DNA of 64,000 nucleotides from Desulforhabdus amnigena (GCF_027925305.1 NZ_BSDR01000001.1:3800501-3864500); one strand, 5' to 3'; shown: positions 31,822 to 41,295, counted from the stretch's first letter. Numbers and translations are program-made. The notes: generated by a model not told the origin, from the sequence alone.

Positions 31822-32604
31822 ATGGAAGAAAAAAAACTTCGCATTTCTTTGGGAAAAAGACTGCGTTCGTGTCCTTCTTTCCGTTCTTTTGGGGTCATGT
31901 CCAACTGGGAGGATTATGATTTCCATGTGAAGGAACTGATTCAATCCGCAGACGAAATCTTTTATCCCAGCCCGTTGTACGACCCTCTTTTCCGCTCCCT
32001 GGGGAAAAGGGTTTTTCCTCGAAGTTATTATTATTTCATGGGAAACAAGATTCGGCAGACCGATCTCTTTCGTCTTTTGGAGATTTCCCATCCCCGCACC
32101 CGTGTCTACTATGGTCGTCACCGCCAAAAGCGGGTCCTCGAGGATTTCTCCTTTCCCTTCGTGGCCAAAACGCCTGTGGGTTCCTCTCAGGGGAAGGGAG
32201 TCTTCTTCATCCAAAACGAAGAGGCGCTGATGAGTTATCTCAATGCCCACAATCCCGCCTATATCCAGGAATATTTGCCCATCGATCGGGATCTGCGGGT
32301 TGTTTTGATCCAGGGACACGTGGTTCACGCCTACTGGAGGATTCATTCTCCGGGAAATTTTCGAAACAATGTCGCGCAGGGAGCTCGGATTTCATTCGAT
32401 GACATCCCGGAAGAGGGGTTGGCGTTTGCGCGGAACGTGGCTTGCCGGTGCCGTTTTGACGACGTGGGATTGGATGTGTGTTATGCGCATGGCAGATATT
32501 ATGTGATCGAGGCGAACATGGTATTCGGCTTCGAGGGATTTCGCCGGGCGGGCATGGACTTTTATGACATTCTGAAGCAAATGGATATCGAGGGGCTTTT
32601 GTGA
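31822..32604 (+). CDS. RimK-like ATP-grasp protein of unknown substrate
   Basis: The ATG at 31822 is preferred over a TTG at 31813. The 260-residue protein has an ATP-grasp core: FPFVAKTPVGSSQGKGVFFI (glycine loop and nucleotide Lys), AYIQEYLPIDRDLRVVLIQG, VVHAYWRIHSPGNFRNNVAQ and a metal-binding FDDVGLDVCY..YYVIEANMVFGF. This resembles RimK and related amino-acid ligases, which form amide bonds using ATP. The N-terminal domain (SPLYDPLFRSLGKRVFP) does not resemble RimK closely. The substrate is unknown. It is convergent with recN and divergent from the TetR gene. Confidence 0.82.
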   Translation: MEEKKLRISLGKRLRSCPSFRSFGVMSNWEDYDFHVKELIQSADEIFYPSPLYDPLFRSLGKRVFPRSYYYFMGNKIRQTDLFRLLEISHPRTRVYYGRHRQKRVLEDFSFPFVAKTPVGSSQGKGVFFIQNEEALMSYLNAHNPAYIQEYLPIDRDLRVVLIQGHVVHAYWRIHSPGNFRNNVAQGARISFDDIPEEGLAFARNVACRCRFDDVGLDVCYAHGRYYVIEANMVFGFEGFRRAGMDFYDILKQMDIEGLL

Positions 32605-32608
32605 AAGG

Positions 32609-34303
32609 TCACCGGCTTTCCCGGGCTCGCTGACGCAGTTCCTCGGCATGTGCGCGGGTCTTTTCCGATATGGCGATCCCCCCCAGCATGCGAGCCAGTT
32701 CTTCGATGCGGTCTTCAGGAGAAAGGAGCCTGATGTCGGTCACGGTTTCGTCATCCACTGTCTGCTTCATCACCTTATAATGATGTTCGCCGTAGCAGGC
32801 GATTTGCGGAAGATGGGTGATACAGATCACCTGGTGCCGGGCGGCCAGACGTTCAAGTTGCAGCCCCACCAGTTCGGCCGTTCGGCCCCCGATTCCCGTA
32901 TCCACCTCGTCGAATATGAGTGTTTCCGCCTCTCCCCGGCGGCTCAAAAGGCTTTTGAGCGCCAGCAGGATGCGCGAAAGTTCCCCGCCTGAGGCCACTC
33001 GAACCAGGGGTTTCAAGTCTTCGCCCGGATTGGCGGAGAGGAGGAATTCCACGCGATCGATGCCCGTTGGAGTGAAGGGGGGCTTGGAATCCTTTTGAGA
33101 GGAGTCCTCTTCGTAAAAACCCACGGCGAAGCGTGCCTTTGGCATGTCCAGGGCCGCAAGAGTCTTTTCCACTTCCTCCGAAAGCCGTAGTGCCGCTTCG
33201 CGGCGCCGGCGCGAAAGTTCTTTCGCTTCCTGGAGGTATTCCCGGCTCAGTTTTTCCAGTTCCTTTTCCAGCTGCTCTTCCTGGAATTCCACGTCTTCTT
33301 CCAGGGAAAGAGATTTTTTCAGTTCCTCCAGGCGCTGCAGCATGGCTTCCACGGTTCCCCCGTACTTCTTGCCCAGTTTCTGCAAAACCGCCAACCGTTC
33401 TTCCACGGCGGACATACGCTGAGGATCGAAGGAAATTTTATGAGCGTACTGCTGCAGGGAATGGGAAAGCTCTTCGAGATGGATGCGGACCTGTTCCAGG
33501 TGATTCGTCAGAGGAGCCTGGCTCGGGTCGATGGATTGGAGCGTTTCAACGTTTTTCTCGACGGCGGCCAGCTGTTCCAGCATGGCTCCACGGCCTGCAT
33601 AGATTATTTGATGCGCACCCTGCGCGGCATCCCGGATCGTAGCGGCATGCTTCAGGAGATTCCTTTCCTGCTCCAGCTCCTTGTCTTCATTGGGTTCGAG
33701 CTTTGCGGATTCCAGTTCCTGGAGCTGAAAACGCATCCAGTCCATCTGGGAGGCCTGATCCTGCTTGAATTTTCGAAGCTTATGAAGTTCTTCCCAGGTC
33801 TTGGACCACCCGGCGTAAATCTTTCCCACGGCCTCGGAGGCGGATTCCAGGTTCCCGAAGGCATCCAGAAGCCCCAGGTGGATTTCCGAGTCCAACAGCA
33901 GTTGATGTTCGTGCTGACCTGAAACGGAGATGAGCCCCTTGGCCAGTTGCTGGAGTTGTTGAAGAGTGAGCAATTGATGGTTCACATGCACCCGGTTGCG
34001 ACCGCTGCGGCTGATGGTTCGCCGAATCAATATTTCATCGGTCGCTTCCAGCCCCCACTCATGAAGTCGTTCACGCAGCCCGGCCCGGTCGGACAAAAGA
34101 AAAACGGCTTCGACGGTCGCTTCGTTTGTCCCGGTGCGAATCATTTCCTGCGAAGCGCGGCTTCCCAATATGAGGTTGACCGCTCCCACCAGAATGGATT
34201 TTCCGGCCCCTGTTTCACCCGAAAGGATATTCAGTCCCGGCTGAAAGGAAACGTCCAGGTGTCGAATGATTGCAAAATTGTGTACGACCAGCTCGCTCAG
34301 CAC
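32609..34303 (-). CDS. recN: DNA repair protein RecN
   Basis: The 564-residue SMC-like ATPase begins with a GTG behind GAGGAGAG. Motifs are Walker A GETGAGKSIL, the RecN-typical VSGQHEHQLLLD, a long central coiled coil (about residues 150-390), the signature VASGGELSRILLALK, and Walker B LIFDEVDTGIGGRTAE. RecN gathers broken DNA ends in double-strand break repair. The length is normal. No clear LexA-type box was recognised upstream. It stands alone, convergent with the ATP-grasp gene. Confidence 0.96.
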   Translation of the reverse strand: MLSELVVHNFAIIRHLDVSFQPGLNILSGETGAGKSILVGAVNLILGSRASQEMIRTGTNEATVEAVFLLSDRAGLRERLHEWGLEATDEILIRRTISRSGRNRVHVNHQLLTLQQLQQLAKGLISVSGQHEHQLLLDSEIHLGLLDAFGNLESASEAVGKIYAGWSKTWEELHKLRKFKQDQASQMDWMRFQLQELESAKLEPNEDKELEQERNLLKHAATIRDAAQGAHQIIYAGRGAMLEQLAAVEKNVETLQSIDPSQAPLTNHLEQVRIHLEELSHSLQQYAHKISFDPQRMSAVEERLAVLQKLGKKYGGTVEAMLQRLEELKKSLSLEEDVEFQEEQLEKELEKLSREYLQEAKELSRRRREAALRLSEEVEKTLAALDMPKARFAVGFYEEDSSQKDSKPPFTPTGIDRVEFLLSANPGEDLKPLVRVASGGELSRILLALKSLLSRRGEAETLIFDEVDTGIGGRTAELVGLQLERLAARHQVICITHLPQIACYGEHHYKVMKQTVDDETVTDIRLLSPEDRIEELARMLGGIAISEKTRAHAEELRQRARESR

Positions 34304-34364
34304 TCCGTCTCTCCTCGCGGACCTTCATGTCGGCAAAAGCCCGGTGTGATAAAAATCGGGCTAA

Positions 34365-34458
34365 ATTGATCCGCAGATTACGCAGATTTGCACAGATGAA
34401 ATAAATCCCACCAGCAAAGATAAAAGGCTTCTTAATCCGCGAAAATCTGAGCAATCTG
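34365..34458. repeat. Dispersed repeat of the ATCCGCAGATTACGCAGAT type
   Basis: TTGATCCGCAGATTACGCAG and later CTTAATCCGCGAAAATCTGA are inverted relatives, with the second ending CAATCTGCCG. This resembles the common short palindromic repeats of many bacterial genomes. It lies just upstream of recN. Confidence 0.6.
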
Positions 34459-34581
34459 CCGATAAAAACAGAATGAAAAGGTCTCTGATTGCCATTCTCC
34501 GATTTTCATTGCAAAAGCCTTTCCAAAACTTCCCTCATCCCTTAAAAAACTCTCCTTTTTATCTAATATCATGATTTCATT

Positions 34582-34617
34582 AAAAACGGTAGCGCCGCCT
34601 TCCACGGCGGCGCTACC
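34582..34617 (-). terminator. Strong minus-strand terminator with no assigned gene
   Basis: GGTAGCGCCGCC (34588-34599) and GGCGGCGCTACC (34606-34617) form a perfect 12-bp stem with a 6-nt loop. On the minus strand it is followed by GTTTTT. On the plus strand no T run follows. No minus-strand gene lies between it and the plsB start at 34799, so it may end a small RNA transcribed divergently from plsB. The rest of the 34304-34798 interval holds the repeat above and the plsB promoter region. Confidence 0.7.
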
Positions 34618-34798
34618 CGGGAATCCTTTCATCGATTTTTCCCCCCGCTGAAGGAACGGTGCAGGCTAGACTTCCCCCCGGCTTTCGTGAGAATAAAAAA
34701 GTTTGGTCTCTCTTCGGCTTTTTTGTTAAGTTAGCGCTCTTTGTATTATCTATAGCCCTTTTGTTTTGCATAGGCAGAATGAGGAAGGTAGACAAGCC

Positions 34799-37465
34799 AT
34801 GAGCCAGTGGTGGCAGAAATTTAGAAAAAATCTGAATCTTTCAGTTGATGAAGACCGTTATGGGTATAGTGTGCAGCGGAAACCCCGCTTCCTGATGCAG
34901 GGATGGTTCGAGCGTTTGATCTCCAGGATCTCCATGCCCGAGGATCAGCAGCGTCTGCTTGAGGAGCTCGCCAAACGCGGGACCGTGGTGTACGCTATCA
35001 AGTATCGTTCCCAGTTTGACTATGTCTATGCGGCGCTGCGCCTCTATCAACTGGGGTTGCCTCCCGCGTCCTTTGTGTTTGACCAGCATCCCTATCTTTG
35101 GCAACCCCGGTGGTATGCCGCCAAAATACTGGTGTACCACTTCTGGCACTTGATACGTCACGGGTGCCTTCCCGATCCCTATGACGATGGCTACTACCGG
35201 GAAAAAATTCAGGCCGGGCAGTCGGGGTTGTTCTTTCTTCTGGGAAAGAAAGGCTATTACAAGCGTACCGTTCTGGTGGGAAACGATCCTATAGAGCACC
35301 TTTTCGAAATTCAAAAAGAGAGAGAGCGTCCCATTTTCGTCGTTCCTCTCATGCTGCTTTACACTCGCCACCCCAGTCGTGAACGCCGCGGTTTCCTGGA
35401 TCTCTTTCAGGGACAAAAGGACTGTCCCGGGCCTCTTCGAAAGCTCATTTCCTTTCTTCAAGGCTATTCGAACGCCGTGCTGGAGGCAGGTGAAGCCCTG
35501 AACCTTCAGGAGATCCTGCCCGAGCTTTCCGAGGAAATCTCCGAACGGCGCAAGCAGATCTTTCAAGTGCGGCGGGGACTCATCGATTCTGTGGATGAGA
35601 TCCGGCGGGCCATCGTGGGGCCCACCATGAAGAGCAATCTCGAACTAAAGGAAATCATTTTGCATCACCCGAGGCTGGAGGCCTTCATGCAGCGGCGGGC
35701 CCGTTCGAGCAGCCTGGAGATCTGGAAGGTCCGAATGGAGGCGGATGGATATCTCGATGAGATCGCCGCAAGCTACAGCTATCCCCTGGTGGAGCTGGGG
35801 GCAAAGATCCTGACCTGGGTCTGGAACAATCTTTTCGACGGCATCGATCTGGATATGGACAGCCTTCAAAGAGTCAAACGTGCGGCCCGCCACAATACGA
35901 TTGTCTACATTCCTTGCCACAAGAGTCATATCGACTACCTGATTCTGTCGTACCTCCTCTTCAAGAACAACCTGTTCGCTCCCTTTGTGGCTGCAGGGAA
36001 AAATCTCGCCTTCTGGCCCCTGGGCCCCATCTTCAGGCGTTGCGGCGCGTTCTTCATTCGGCGCAGCTTCAAGGGGCTCCGGTTCTATGCGGAAGTCTTT
36101 TCCCTCTATGTGAAAACCATGGTGCAACTCGGACACAACATCGAGTTCTTCATAGAGGGCGGCCGAAGCCGGACCGGCAAAATGGTTTTGCCCAAAATGG
36201 GGCTGCTCGCCATCCTCATCCAGGCCGTGGAGGAGGGGTTCTGCGACGATCTAGTCTTCGTTCCGACATCCATCTGTTACGACCGCATCCCCGAGGAAGA
36301 ATCCTACCTGAAGGAAATTTCGGGAGGAGCCAAGGTGCAGGAAAATATCGGCCAACTGGTTCGTGCGAGGCGTTTTCTCAAGAAACGATATGGAAGAGTC
36401 TATGTACAGTTTGCCGAACCGCTCTCCTTGCAGAACCATCTGGAACGCTACCGAACCGGTTCCCATGTAATGCGTCCCAAGGAGCGGCATGCCATGTACA
36501 GGGACTTTGCCTACCGCATCATCAACAGCATCAACAAGGCCTCCATGGTGACCCCTCATGCCCTGACCGCTTCCGCCCTTCTTACCTCTTCCCGGCATGG
36601 TGTTTCCCTGGCCGAAGTGCAGGAGATTTCCAGGGCTTTTTATGACTATCTCTCCATTTGCGGCGTAAGATTCTCCAAGACCTTCAAAAGTTATGACAAG
36701 TGCATGGAAGAGACACTCTGGGATCTCGAACGCAGCAAGCTCGTGGGGAAGCTCAAAGACGAGGATGACGATCTGGAAGAAGAAGTATTTACCATGGAAG
36801 ACAGTAAGCGTTTGACATTGGAATACTACAAGAACAATATCATTCACTTCCTGCTCCCCGCCGCTTTCGTTTCCACTTCCATTCTGGCCCAGGATTCCTT
36901 CCGCTTCAGTCTGGCCGAGGTTCTGGAAGATGTGGATTTCATGAACAACTTTTTCAAATTCGAGTTCGTTTACGACAACGAAGTCAGCACTGAAAAGCTG
37001 GTTTCAGAAGTTTTGTCCACATTTGAAGCGATGGGCTGGGTGCAACGGGTGGGGGAAGACGACAAGCCGTATATACTGACCCACAAAGGACTCCGCTTCG
37101 CGCACTGTTTCCACGGATTGCTCCGCAACTATTTTGAAGGCTATTGGCTGGTTTTGCGCGCTTTCAGGTACCTTCAGAAAAATCCTTACAGTGAAAAGGA
37201 TTTCATGAAAAAAGTGTTGAGCCTCGGCCAGAAAGCTCTCAAGCTGGAATTGGTCGAACGTCCCGAATCCGTTTCAAAGATCATATTCAATAACGCCCTG
37301 AAATTTTATGTCGAAAAAGGGATTGTCGAAAAGAAGATAGAGGAGGAAAAGGGCAAGGACAAGGAAGCCGAATGCTATGCCGATACGGGGAACCGGCTTC
37401 TTGTGCAGCACTACAGCAAACAGATCAGTCGATTCCTGCGGTCGCCACATTTTGCCTTGCAGTAA
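34799..37465 (+). CDS. plsB: Glycerol-3-phosphate 1-O-acyltransferase PlsB
   Basis: The ATG at 34799 follows GAGGAAGG; the 888-residue protein is slightly longer than E. coli PlsB (about 807). The acyltransferase core at about 375-560 has CHKSHIDYL (HX4D), RRCGAFFIRRSF, FFIEGGRSRTGK and DLVFVPTSICYDR, the four conserved blocks. The N-terminal part contains a degenerate second copy-like stretch (VVYAIKYRSQFDYVYAALRL), also normal for PlsB. It attaches the first acyl chain to glycerol-3-phosphate at the membrane. It is a single gene. Many Desulfobacterota use PlsX/PlsY instead, so the presence of PlsB is worth noting. Confidence 0.94.
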   Translation: MSQWWQKFRKNLNLSVDEDRYGYSVQRKPRFLMQGWFERLISRISMPEDQQRLLEELAKRGTVVYAIKYRSQFDYVYAALRLYQLGLPPASFVFDQHPYLWQPRWYAAKILVYHFWHLIRHGCLPDPYDDGYYREKIQAGQSGLFFLLGKKGYYKRTVLVGNDPIEHLFEIQKERERPIFVVPLMLLYTRHPSRERRGFLDLFQGQKDCPGPLRKLISFLQGYSNAVLEAGEALNLQEILPELSEEISERRKQIFQVRRGLIDSVDEIRRAIVGPTMKSNLELKEIILHHPRLEAFMQRRARSSSLEIWKVRMEADGYLDEIAASYSYPLVELGAKILTWVWNNLFDGIDLDMDSLQRVKRAARHNTIVYIPCHKSHIDYLILSYLLFKNNLFAPFVAAGKNLAFWPLGPIFRRCGAFFIRRSFKGLRFYAEVFSLYVKTMVQLGHNIEFFIEGGRSRTGKMVLPKMGLLAILIQAVEEGFCDDLVFVPTSICYDRIPEEESYLKEISGGAKVQENIGQLVRARRFLKKRYGRVYVQFAEPLSLQNHLERYRTGSHVMRPKERHAMYRDFAYRIINSINKASMVTPHALTASALLTSSRHGVSLAEVQEISRAFYDYLSICGVRFSKTFKSYDKCMEETLWDLERSKLVGKLKDEDDDLEEEVFTMEDSKRLTLEYYKNNIIHFLLPAAFVSTSILAQDSFRFSLAEVLEDVDFMNNFFKFEFVYDNEVSTEKLVSEVLSTFEAMGWVQRVGEDDKPYILTHKGLRFAHCFHGLLRNYFEGYWLVLRAFRYLQKNPYSEKDFMKKVLSLGQKALKLELVERPESVSKIIFNNALKFYVEKGIVEKKIEEEKGKDKEAECYADTGNRLLVQHYSKQISRFLRSPHFALQ

Positions 37466-37535
37466 TGGTTGGAGAGGTCTACACTCGGTGCCGGTTCTCG
37501 ATAGAGGCCATATTTTTATCTATAAATTTATATTA

Positions 37536-37680
37536 ACCCCCATGACGGGGCGGTCACAACGAAAAATGAAAAAAGGCAATGCGATGCAAGGCGACAGGGA
37601 AGGCGGGAAGTGTTCTTGAAAAACGATATTATCATGAGCCATAAGCTATGAACCACGAGCCTTTTTTTCATATCAAGGAG
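37536..37680 (+). repeat. ~145-bp heptamer-bearing repeat, copy C (best preserved)
   Basis: It runs CCCCCATGACGGGGCGGTCA, CAACGAAAAATGAAAAAAGG, CAATGCGATGCAAGGCGACA, GGGAAGGCGGGAAG, four heptamers (ATGAGCC, ATAAGCT, ATGAACC, ACGAGCC), and CTTTTTTTCATATCAAGGA. Copies at 8625-8757 and 1594-1722 share all blocks. It fills the gap between plsB and ilvE. Confidence 0.8.
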
Positions 37681-37711
37681 TGTGATGATCCTTTTTTAGG
37701 GAGGTGCTTAG

Positions 37712-38788
37712 ATGAAGATTAAGATTCAACCGGTAGACCCTGCCAAACGACGTCCCAAACCGGCAGATGAAAGCAAACTCGTTTTTGGTAAAACATTCAG
37801 TGACCACATGTTCCTCATGGATTACAAGGCCGAGGCCGGTTGGCAAGATCCGCGCGTCGTACCTTATCAAGCGCTCGAAATGGACCCCTCAGCCATGGTT
37901 TTGCACTATGGTCAGGGCATTTTCGAAGGGTTGAAAGGATATCGATGCCGGGATGGGAGAATTCATCTGTTCCGCCCCCAAAAAAACTGGGAAAGGCTTA
38001 ACCGTTCCGCACGCAAGCTCTGCATGCCTGAAATCGATGTGGCATTCCAGTTCGAAGCCCTTCATGAACTCCTGAAAATCGATAAGGACTGGATTCCCCA
38101 CAGCATCGGTTCTTCCCTCTATATCCGTCCCACGATGATCGCCAGCGAACCCCACTTGGGAGTGCGGCCGGCTCATGAGTACCTCTACTACATCATCACG
38201 GGTCCCGTGGCGGCCTACTACCCCGAAGGGTTCAATCCGGTGACCATCTATGTTTCGGATGAGTTCGTGCGGACCGTGCGTGGGGGACTCGGAGAAGCCA
38301 AGACCATGGCCAACTACGCATCCAGCCTTTATGCCGCCGAAGTTGCGAAGAAAAAGGGATTCACTCAGGTCCTGTGGCTCGATGGTGTGGAACGCCGCTT
38401 TGTAGAAGAAGTGGGCACCATGAACATTTTCTTCCGCATCAAGGACGAGCTGGTGACACCTCCTCTGACCGGTTCCATACTGCCGGGAATCACTAGGGAT
38501 TCGGTCATCCAGCTGGCCGCCCATTGGGGCATTCAAGTTCACGAACGTCCCATCGAAATTGCCGAGGTGGTGGACGCCATCAGGTCCGGGGACATGAAGG
38601 AAGTCTTCGGTACGGGAACCGCCGCCGTTATTTCTCCCGTGGCCGAGATGTCTTACAAGGAGAAGTCCTACAGGGTTCAGAAGGGCGAAGTCGGTGAGTG
38701 GTCTCAGAGATTCTACGATGAAATCGTAGGCATTCAGTATGGTGAAAAAGAAGACCCCTTCGGTTGGATCTACGAAGTGAAATTTTAG
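37712..38788 (+). CDS. ilvE: Branched-chain amino acid aminotransferase
   Basis: The 358-residue class IV PLP aminotransferase is of the longer BCAT type (about 350-360 residues). GGGAGGTGC precedes the ATG. Family features include VLHYGQGIFEGLKGYR, YIRPTMIASEPHLGVRP, EAKTMANYASSLYAAEVAKK (the PLP Lys is in ...GGLGEAKTMANYA), VWLDG-like QVLWLDGVERRFVEEVGTMN, and the C-terminal GTGTAAVISPV. It interconverts leucine, isoleucine and valine with their keto acids. A clear terminator follows at 38951-38995. Confidence 0.96.
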   Translation: MKIKIQPVDPAKRRPKPADESKLVFGKTFSDHMFLMDYKAEAGWQDPRVVPYQALEMDPSAMVLHYGQGIFEGLKGYRCRDGRIHLFRPQKNWERLNRSARKLCMPEIDVAFQFEALHELLKIDKDWIPHSIGSSLYIRPTMIASEPHLGVRPAHEYLYYIITGPVAAYYPEGFNPVTIYVSDEFVRTVRGGLGEAKTMANYASSLYAAEVAKKKGFTQVLWLDGVERRFVEEVGTMNIFFRIKDELVTPPLTGSILPGITRDSVIQLAAHWGIQVHERPIEIAEVVDAIRSGDMKEVFGTGTAAVISPVAEMSYKEKSYRVQKGEVGEWSQRFYDEIVGIQYGEKEDPFGWIYEVKF

Positions 38789-38950
38789 AGCGGGACTTTG
38801 TCCTGAAAATTCCTCCCTTTGAGGGGAGTAGGGGAGTGTAGGTTTTTCAAAATGAAAATCGCTGGCAATAGAAGGGGGCTTGAATTCTTGTGATCAGGTG
38901 GTTACTATAAAGCCGAGGTTGACAACAAGTCGCCTTCTCCTAACCCCTCC

Positions 38951-38995
38951 GAACCCCGTTCGGCTTTTCCCCCTCCGGCTGAACGGGGTTTTTCA
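38951..38995 (+). terminator. Rho-independent terminator after ilvE
   Basis: GAACCCCGTTCGGC pairs with GCTGAACGGGGTT and is followed by TTTC. It lies about 160 bases after the ilvE stop, past a C/G-rich repeat at 38808-38842. Confidence 0.8.
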
Positions 38996-39017
38996 TGTCT
39001 TAACGTCTTCAGGCAGC

Positions 39018-39158
39018 TCAAGCTTTCGCCCTTTTGGCACGCAGGTACTGCAGATAACTGTTGAGGGCGGTTTCCCACTGTTTCATGAACTTCTCATAAA
39101 AACTTTCCGTATACCCGAGAACGAAGTCTTCGCCTTCGCCGCTCAGGGCCGTATACAT
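39018..39158 (-). pseudogene. 3' fragment of an unknown gene cut by the insertion-sequence cluster
   Basis: The minus-strand frame encodes 46 residues: MYTALSGEGEDFVLGY, YEKFMKQWETALNSY, LQYLRAKRAKA, stop. The ATG lies two bases from the IS982-type inverted repeat. The helical, Trp/Lys-rich end looks like the end of a longer protein, so I read it as a fragment rather than a whole gene. The 5' part is not found at the other side of the cluster (the glycosyltransferase there is different), so flanking DNA was lost. Confidence 0.5.
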
Positions 39159-39168
39159 ATAATGCGAA

Positions 39169-39770
39169 TTAAGGGTTGAGGCTCAGCAGCAGAAAACTTG
39201 CCGCAAGCCTTCCAAAAACATGAACCAAGAGCCCCTTGAAGGAGCGGACTTTCGAAGCGATCTCGATACCCGTTTTCTCCCCAATCCAGGAGAAGAGTGA
39301 CTCGAGAGGTTGCCTGATTGCACTGACCGCCTTAGAGAAGGCCCTCTGAGCAAGGGGTAGAATCTCTTGCCCCTTTTTCTTCTTAAAAGGAGCATAGATG
39401 TGAACCATTTGAGGGCAAAGTTGCTCGGAAAGCTGTGAATCGATATAGGCTTTGTCTACGAACAGATCGATGTCGTGTAACTCTGAGGCGATGCCTTCCA
39501 GAACGTTTAGATCGAACTCTGATGCCGGAGTGACCAGAGCTCGGTCAGGCTGTGGCAGGGTGCCGGGAGATCTGAGCCCAAGAACATGCACCTTCACTCC
39601 ATAGTAGTACATCTTCTTGGAAGAGCAGTAGCCCTTATTGGCAAAAAAGGATGCCACTCGCGCCTTGCCGCTCCTCTTCTCAGAAGCCATAATAACGGGA
39701 AAGGAGTCCAGCATGCCTATCTCTCTGAGGATGTTTGCAGATGGGAATTGTCTACTTTGTTGAAGTCGCA
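39169..39770 (-). pseudogene. IS982-family transposase, C-terminal fragment
   Basis: The frame encodes about 200 residues of the DDE part of an IS982-type transposase: MLDSFPVIMASEKRSGKARV, SSKKMYYYGVKVHVLG, the LFVDKAYIDSQLSEQL segment with a catalytic Asp, and a C-terminal RQPLESLFSWIGEKTGIE (Glu). The first ~90 residues are absent: upstream of about 39770 the sequence is IS701. It cannot be active. Confidence 0.75.
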
Positions 39771-40380
39771 TTGAGTAACCTGTGCTGGCCGGGAGAAGGT
39801 CCGGGAATTGAGACAAAGACCTACCGGTTTCGGGGGGAAGCCCGCTCGAAGAAAGTCGTATCCGAGGAGGAGAAAAAGCCTATGAGGCTCGATGCGCTTT
39901 CCCAGAAGATCCCCGATGCTTTCTGGTATCGAAGAACCGTCTCGGAAGGGACCAAAGGACCCATCACCTACGAATTCACCAAAAGACGGGTCACTCTTTG
40001 CAAAGACGGGCTTCCCGCCCGTACGGTTTGGCTGGTCATGAAGCGAAGCCTCGACCATACGAAATGCTGGTTTTTCATCAGCAATGCCCCTCTCAGCACA
40101 AGGCTTTCTACCTTTGTTTGGCTGAGCGGGATTCGGTGGGCGGTCGAACAGTGTTTTGAGGAGAGCAAAGGAGAGGTCGGGATGGATCACTACGAGGTGA
40201 GAAAATATCCGGCGTGGAACCGCCATATCCTCACCAGCATGCTCGCTCACTTCTTCCTTTGGCATCTTCGGATACGGTTGGGAAAAAAAAGCACCGCTCA
40301 TTACGCTCTCGCAGCTTAGAATTCTCATCATGGCCGTGCTCCCCATGAAGACCTTCGATGCTGAGGCCCTCATCCGCTTA
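39770..40380 (+). pseudogene. IS701-family transposase, fragment lacking both ends
   Basis: The plus frame encodes the second half of an IS701-type transposase: GIETKTYRFRGEARSKKVV, ITYEFTKRRVTLCKDGLPAR and the diagnostic GIRWAVEQCFEESKGEVGMD followed by HILTSMLAHFFLWHLR. The frame breaks in a run of eight A's (40283-40290); one base fewer would continue it as APLITLSQLRILIMAVLPMK. At 40380 it is split by the IS630 element and resumes at 42453. The N-terminal half is missing. Confidence 0.8.
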
Positions 40381-40424
40381 GTACTCCAGCGCGATAATTA
40401 CGCAACCAGATTTGTTCAACCCTA

Positions 40425-41233
40425 GGTTCTGTTGACATTTCACCTCAACCAGATGAGAGCTGCGACAAAGCCAAGAAAGCCCAAGAAGCTTCTGTCGAGC
40501 TTGTCGAATCTGGAGAAAATGCGTCTGAAATGTTTGATCTTGCTCATAAAGCACTCGATCAGATGTCGTTCGCGGTAGCGGCATTGGTCGTATTCGCGGG
40601 GCTCTTTGCGATTGGACCGGGGTGGAATCACAGCAGTAGCTCCAGATTGGGTGATCGCCTGGACGAAGGCATCCGAATCATAGCCCTTGTCTCCCAGTGC
40701 ATGAGCGAAGGTGAAGCCCTCGATAAGAGCCGGTCCCTGTTCGATGTCACTCTTCTGACCGGGAGTGAGAATGAACCTCAGGGGATTTCCCAAGCCATCT
40801 ACCGCTACGTGGATCTTGGTGGAAAAACCTCCTCGGCTGCGCCCGAGAGCCTGTGTCTCTTGTCCACCGGATCTTTTGAGGGCTCCGGCAGCACAGGGAT
40901 GGGCACGAACAATGGTGCTGTCAAACATGAAGTTCTCCATATCGGGATCATCTATGAAGTGCTCGTGCATTCTGGAGAAGATACCCTTGTTACACCAGCG
41001 GGCGAATCGTTTATAGACACTGTTCCAGTTACCGAATTTCTCCGGGAGCAGTCTCCACTGAGCACCACTTCGTGTAATCCAAAGGAGTGCCTCAATGAAA
41101 AGACGGCAATCACCTTCTTCTCCTACGTAAACATCCACACAGGAGCGAAGGAATTGGAGGATCTTCAACCATGTTTCATCTTGTAGTAGTGCTGTTGACA
41201 TCTATTAATTAGAACCCAAATGTCAACAGAACC
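40425..41233 (-). mobile_element. IS5-family insertion sequence, copy 1 (complete)
   Basis: The inverted ends GGTTCTGTTGACATTT and AAATGTCAACAGAACC enclose 809 bases, flanked by TA on both sides (40423-40424, 41234-41235). It interrupts the left part of the IS630 element, upstream of its transposase. It is nearly identical to copy 2 at 42585-43365 in the opposite direction. Confidence 0.92.
40440..41201 (-). CDS. IS5-family transposase (copy 1)
   Basis: The 253-residue DDE transposase has an N-terminal helical domain ([21 protein letters not shown]), the first Asp in [13 protein letters not shown], the G-x-x-x-K-I-H-V-A-V-D block, the second Asp in [13 protein letters not shown], and the [10 protein letters not shown]-x-S-K-I-K (YREK-type) block with the Glu. 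All catalytic residues are present, so it may be active. It differs from copy 2 in about two residues (Ile/Val in GIFSRM, His/Tyr in SKIKHF). Confidence 0.95.
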   Translation of the reverse strand: MSTALLQDETWLKILQFLRSCVDVYVGEEGDCRLFIEALLWITRSGAQWRLLPEKFGNWNSVYKRFARWCNKGIFSRMHEHFIDDPDMENFMFDSTIVRAHPCAAGALKRSGGQETQALGRSRGGFSTKIHVAVDGLGNPLRFILTPGQKSDIEQGPALIEGFTFAHALGDKGYDSDAFVQAITQSGATAVIPPRSNRKEPREYDQCRYRERHLIECFMSKIKHFRRIFSRFDKLDRSFLGFLGFVAALIWLR

Positions 41234-41295
41234 TAAGAGGTTCCAGGCATGTTAAAATTAAATAAGAAGGCAACAAACAGGAGAGGAGTACAACC

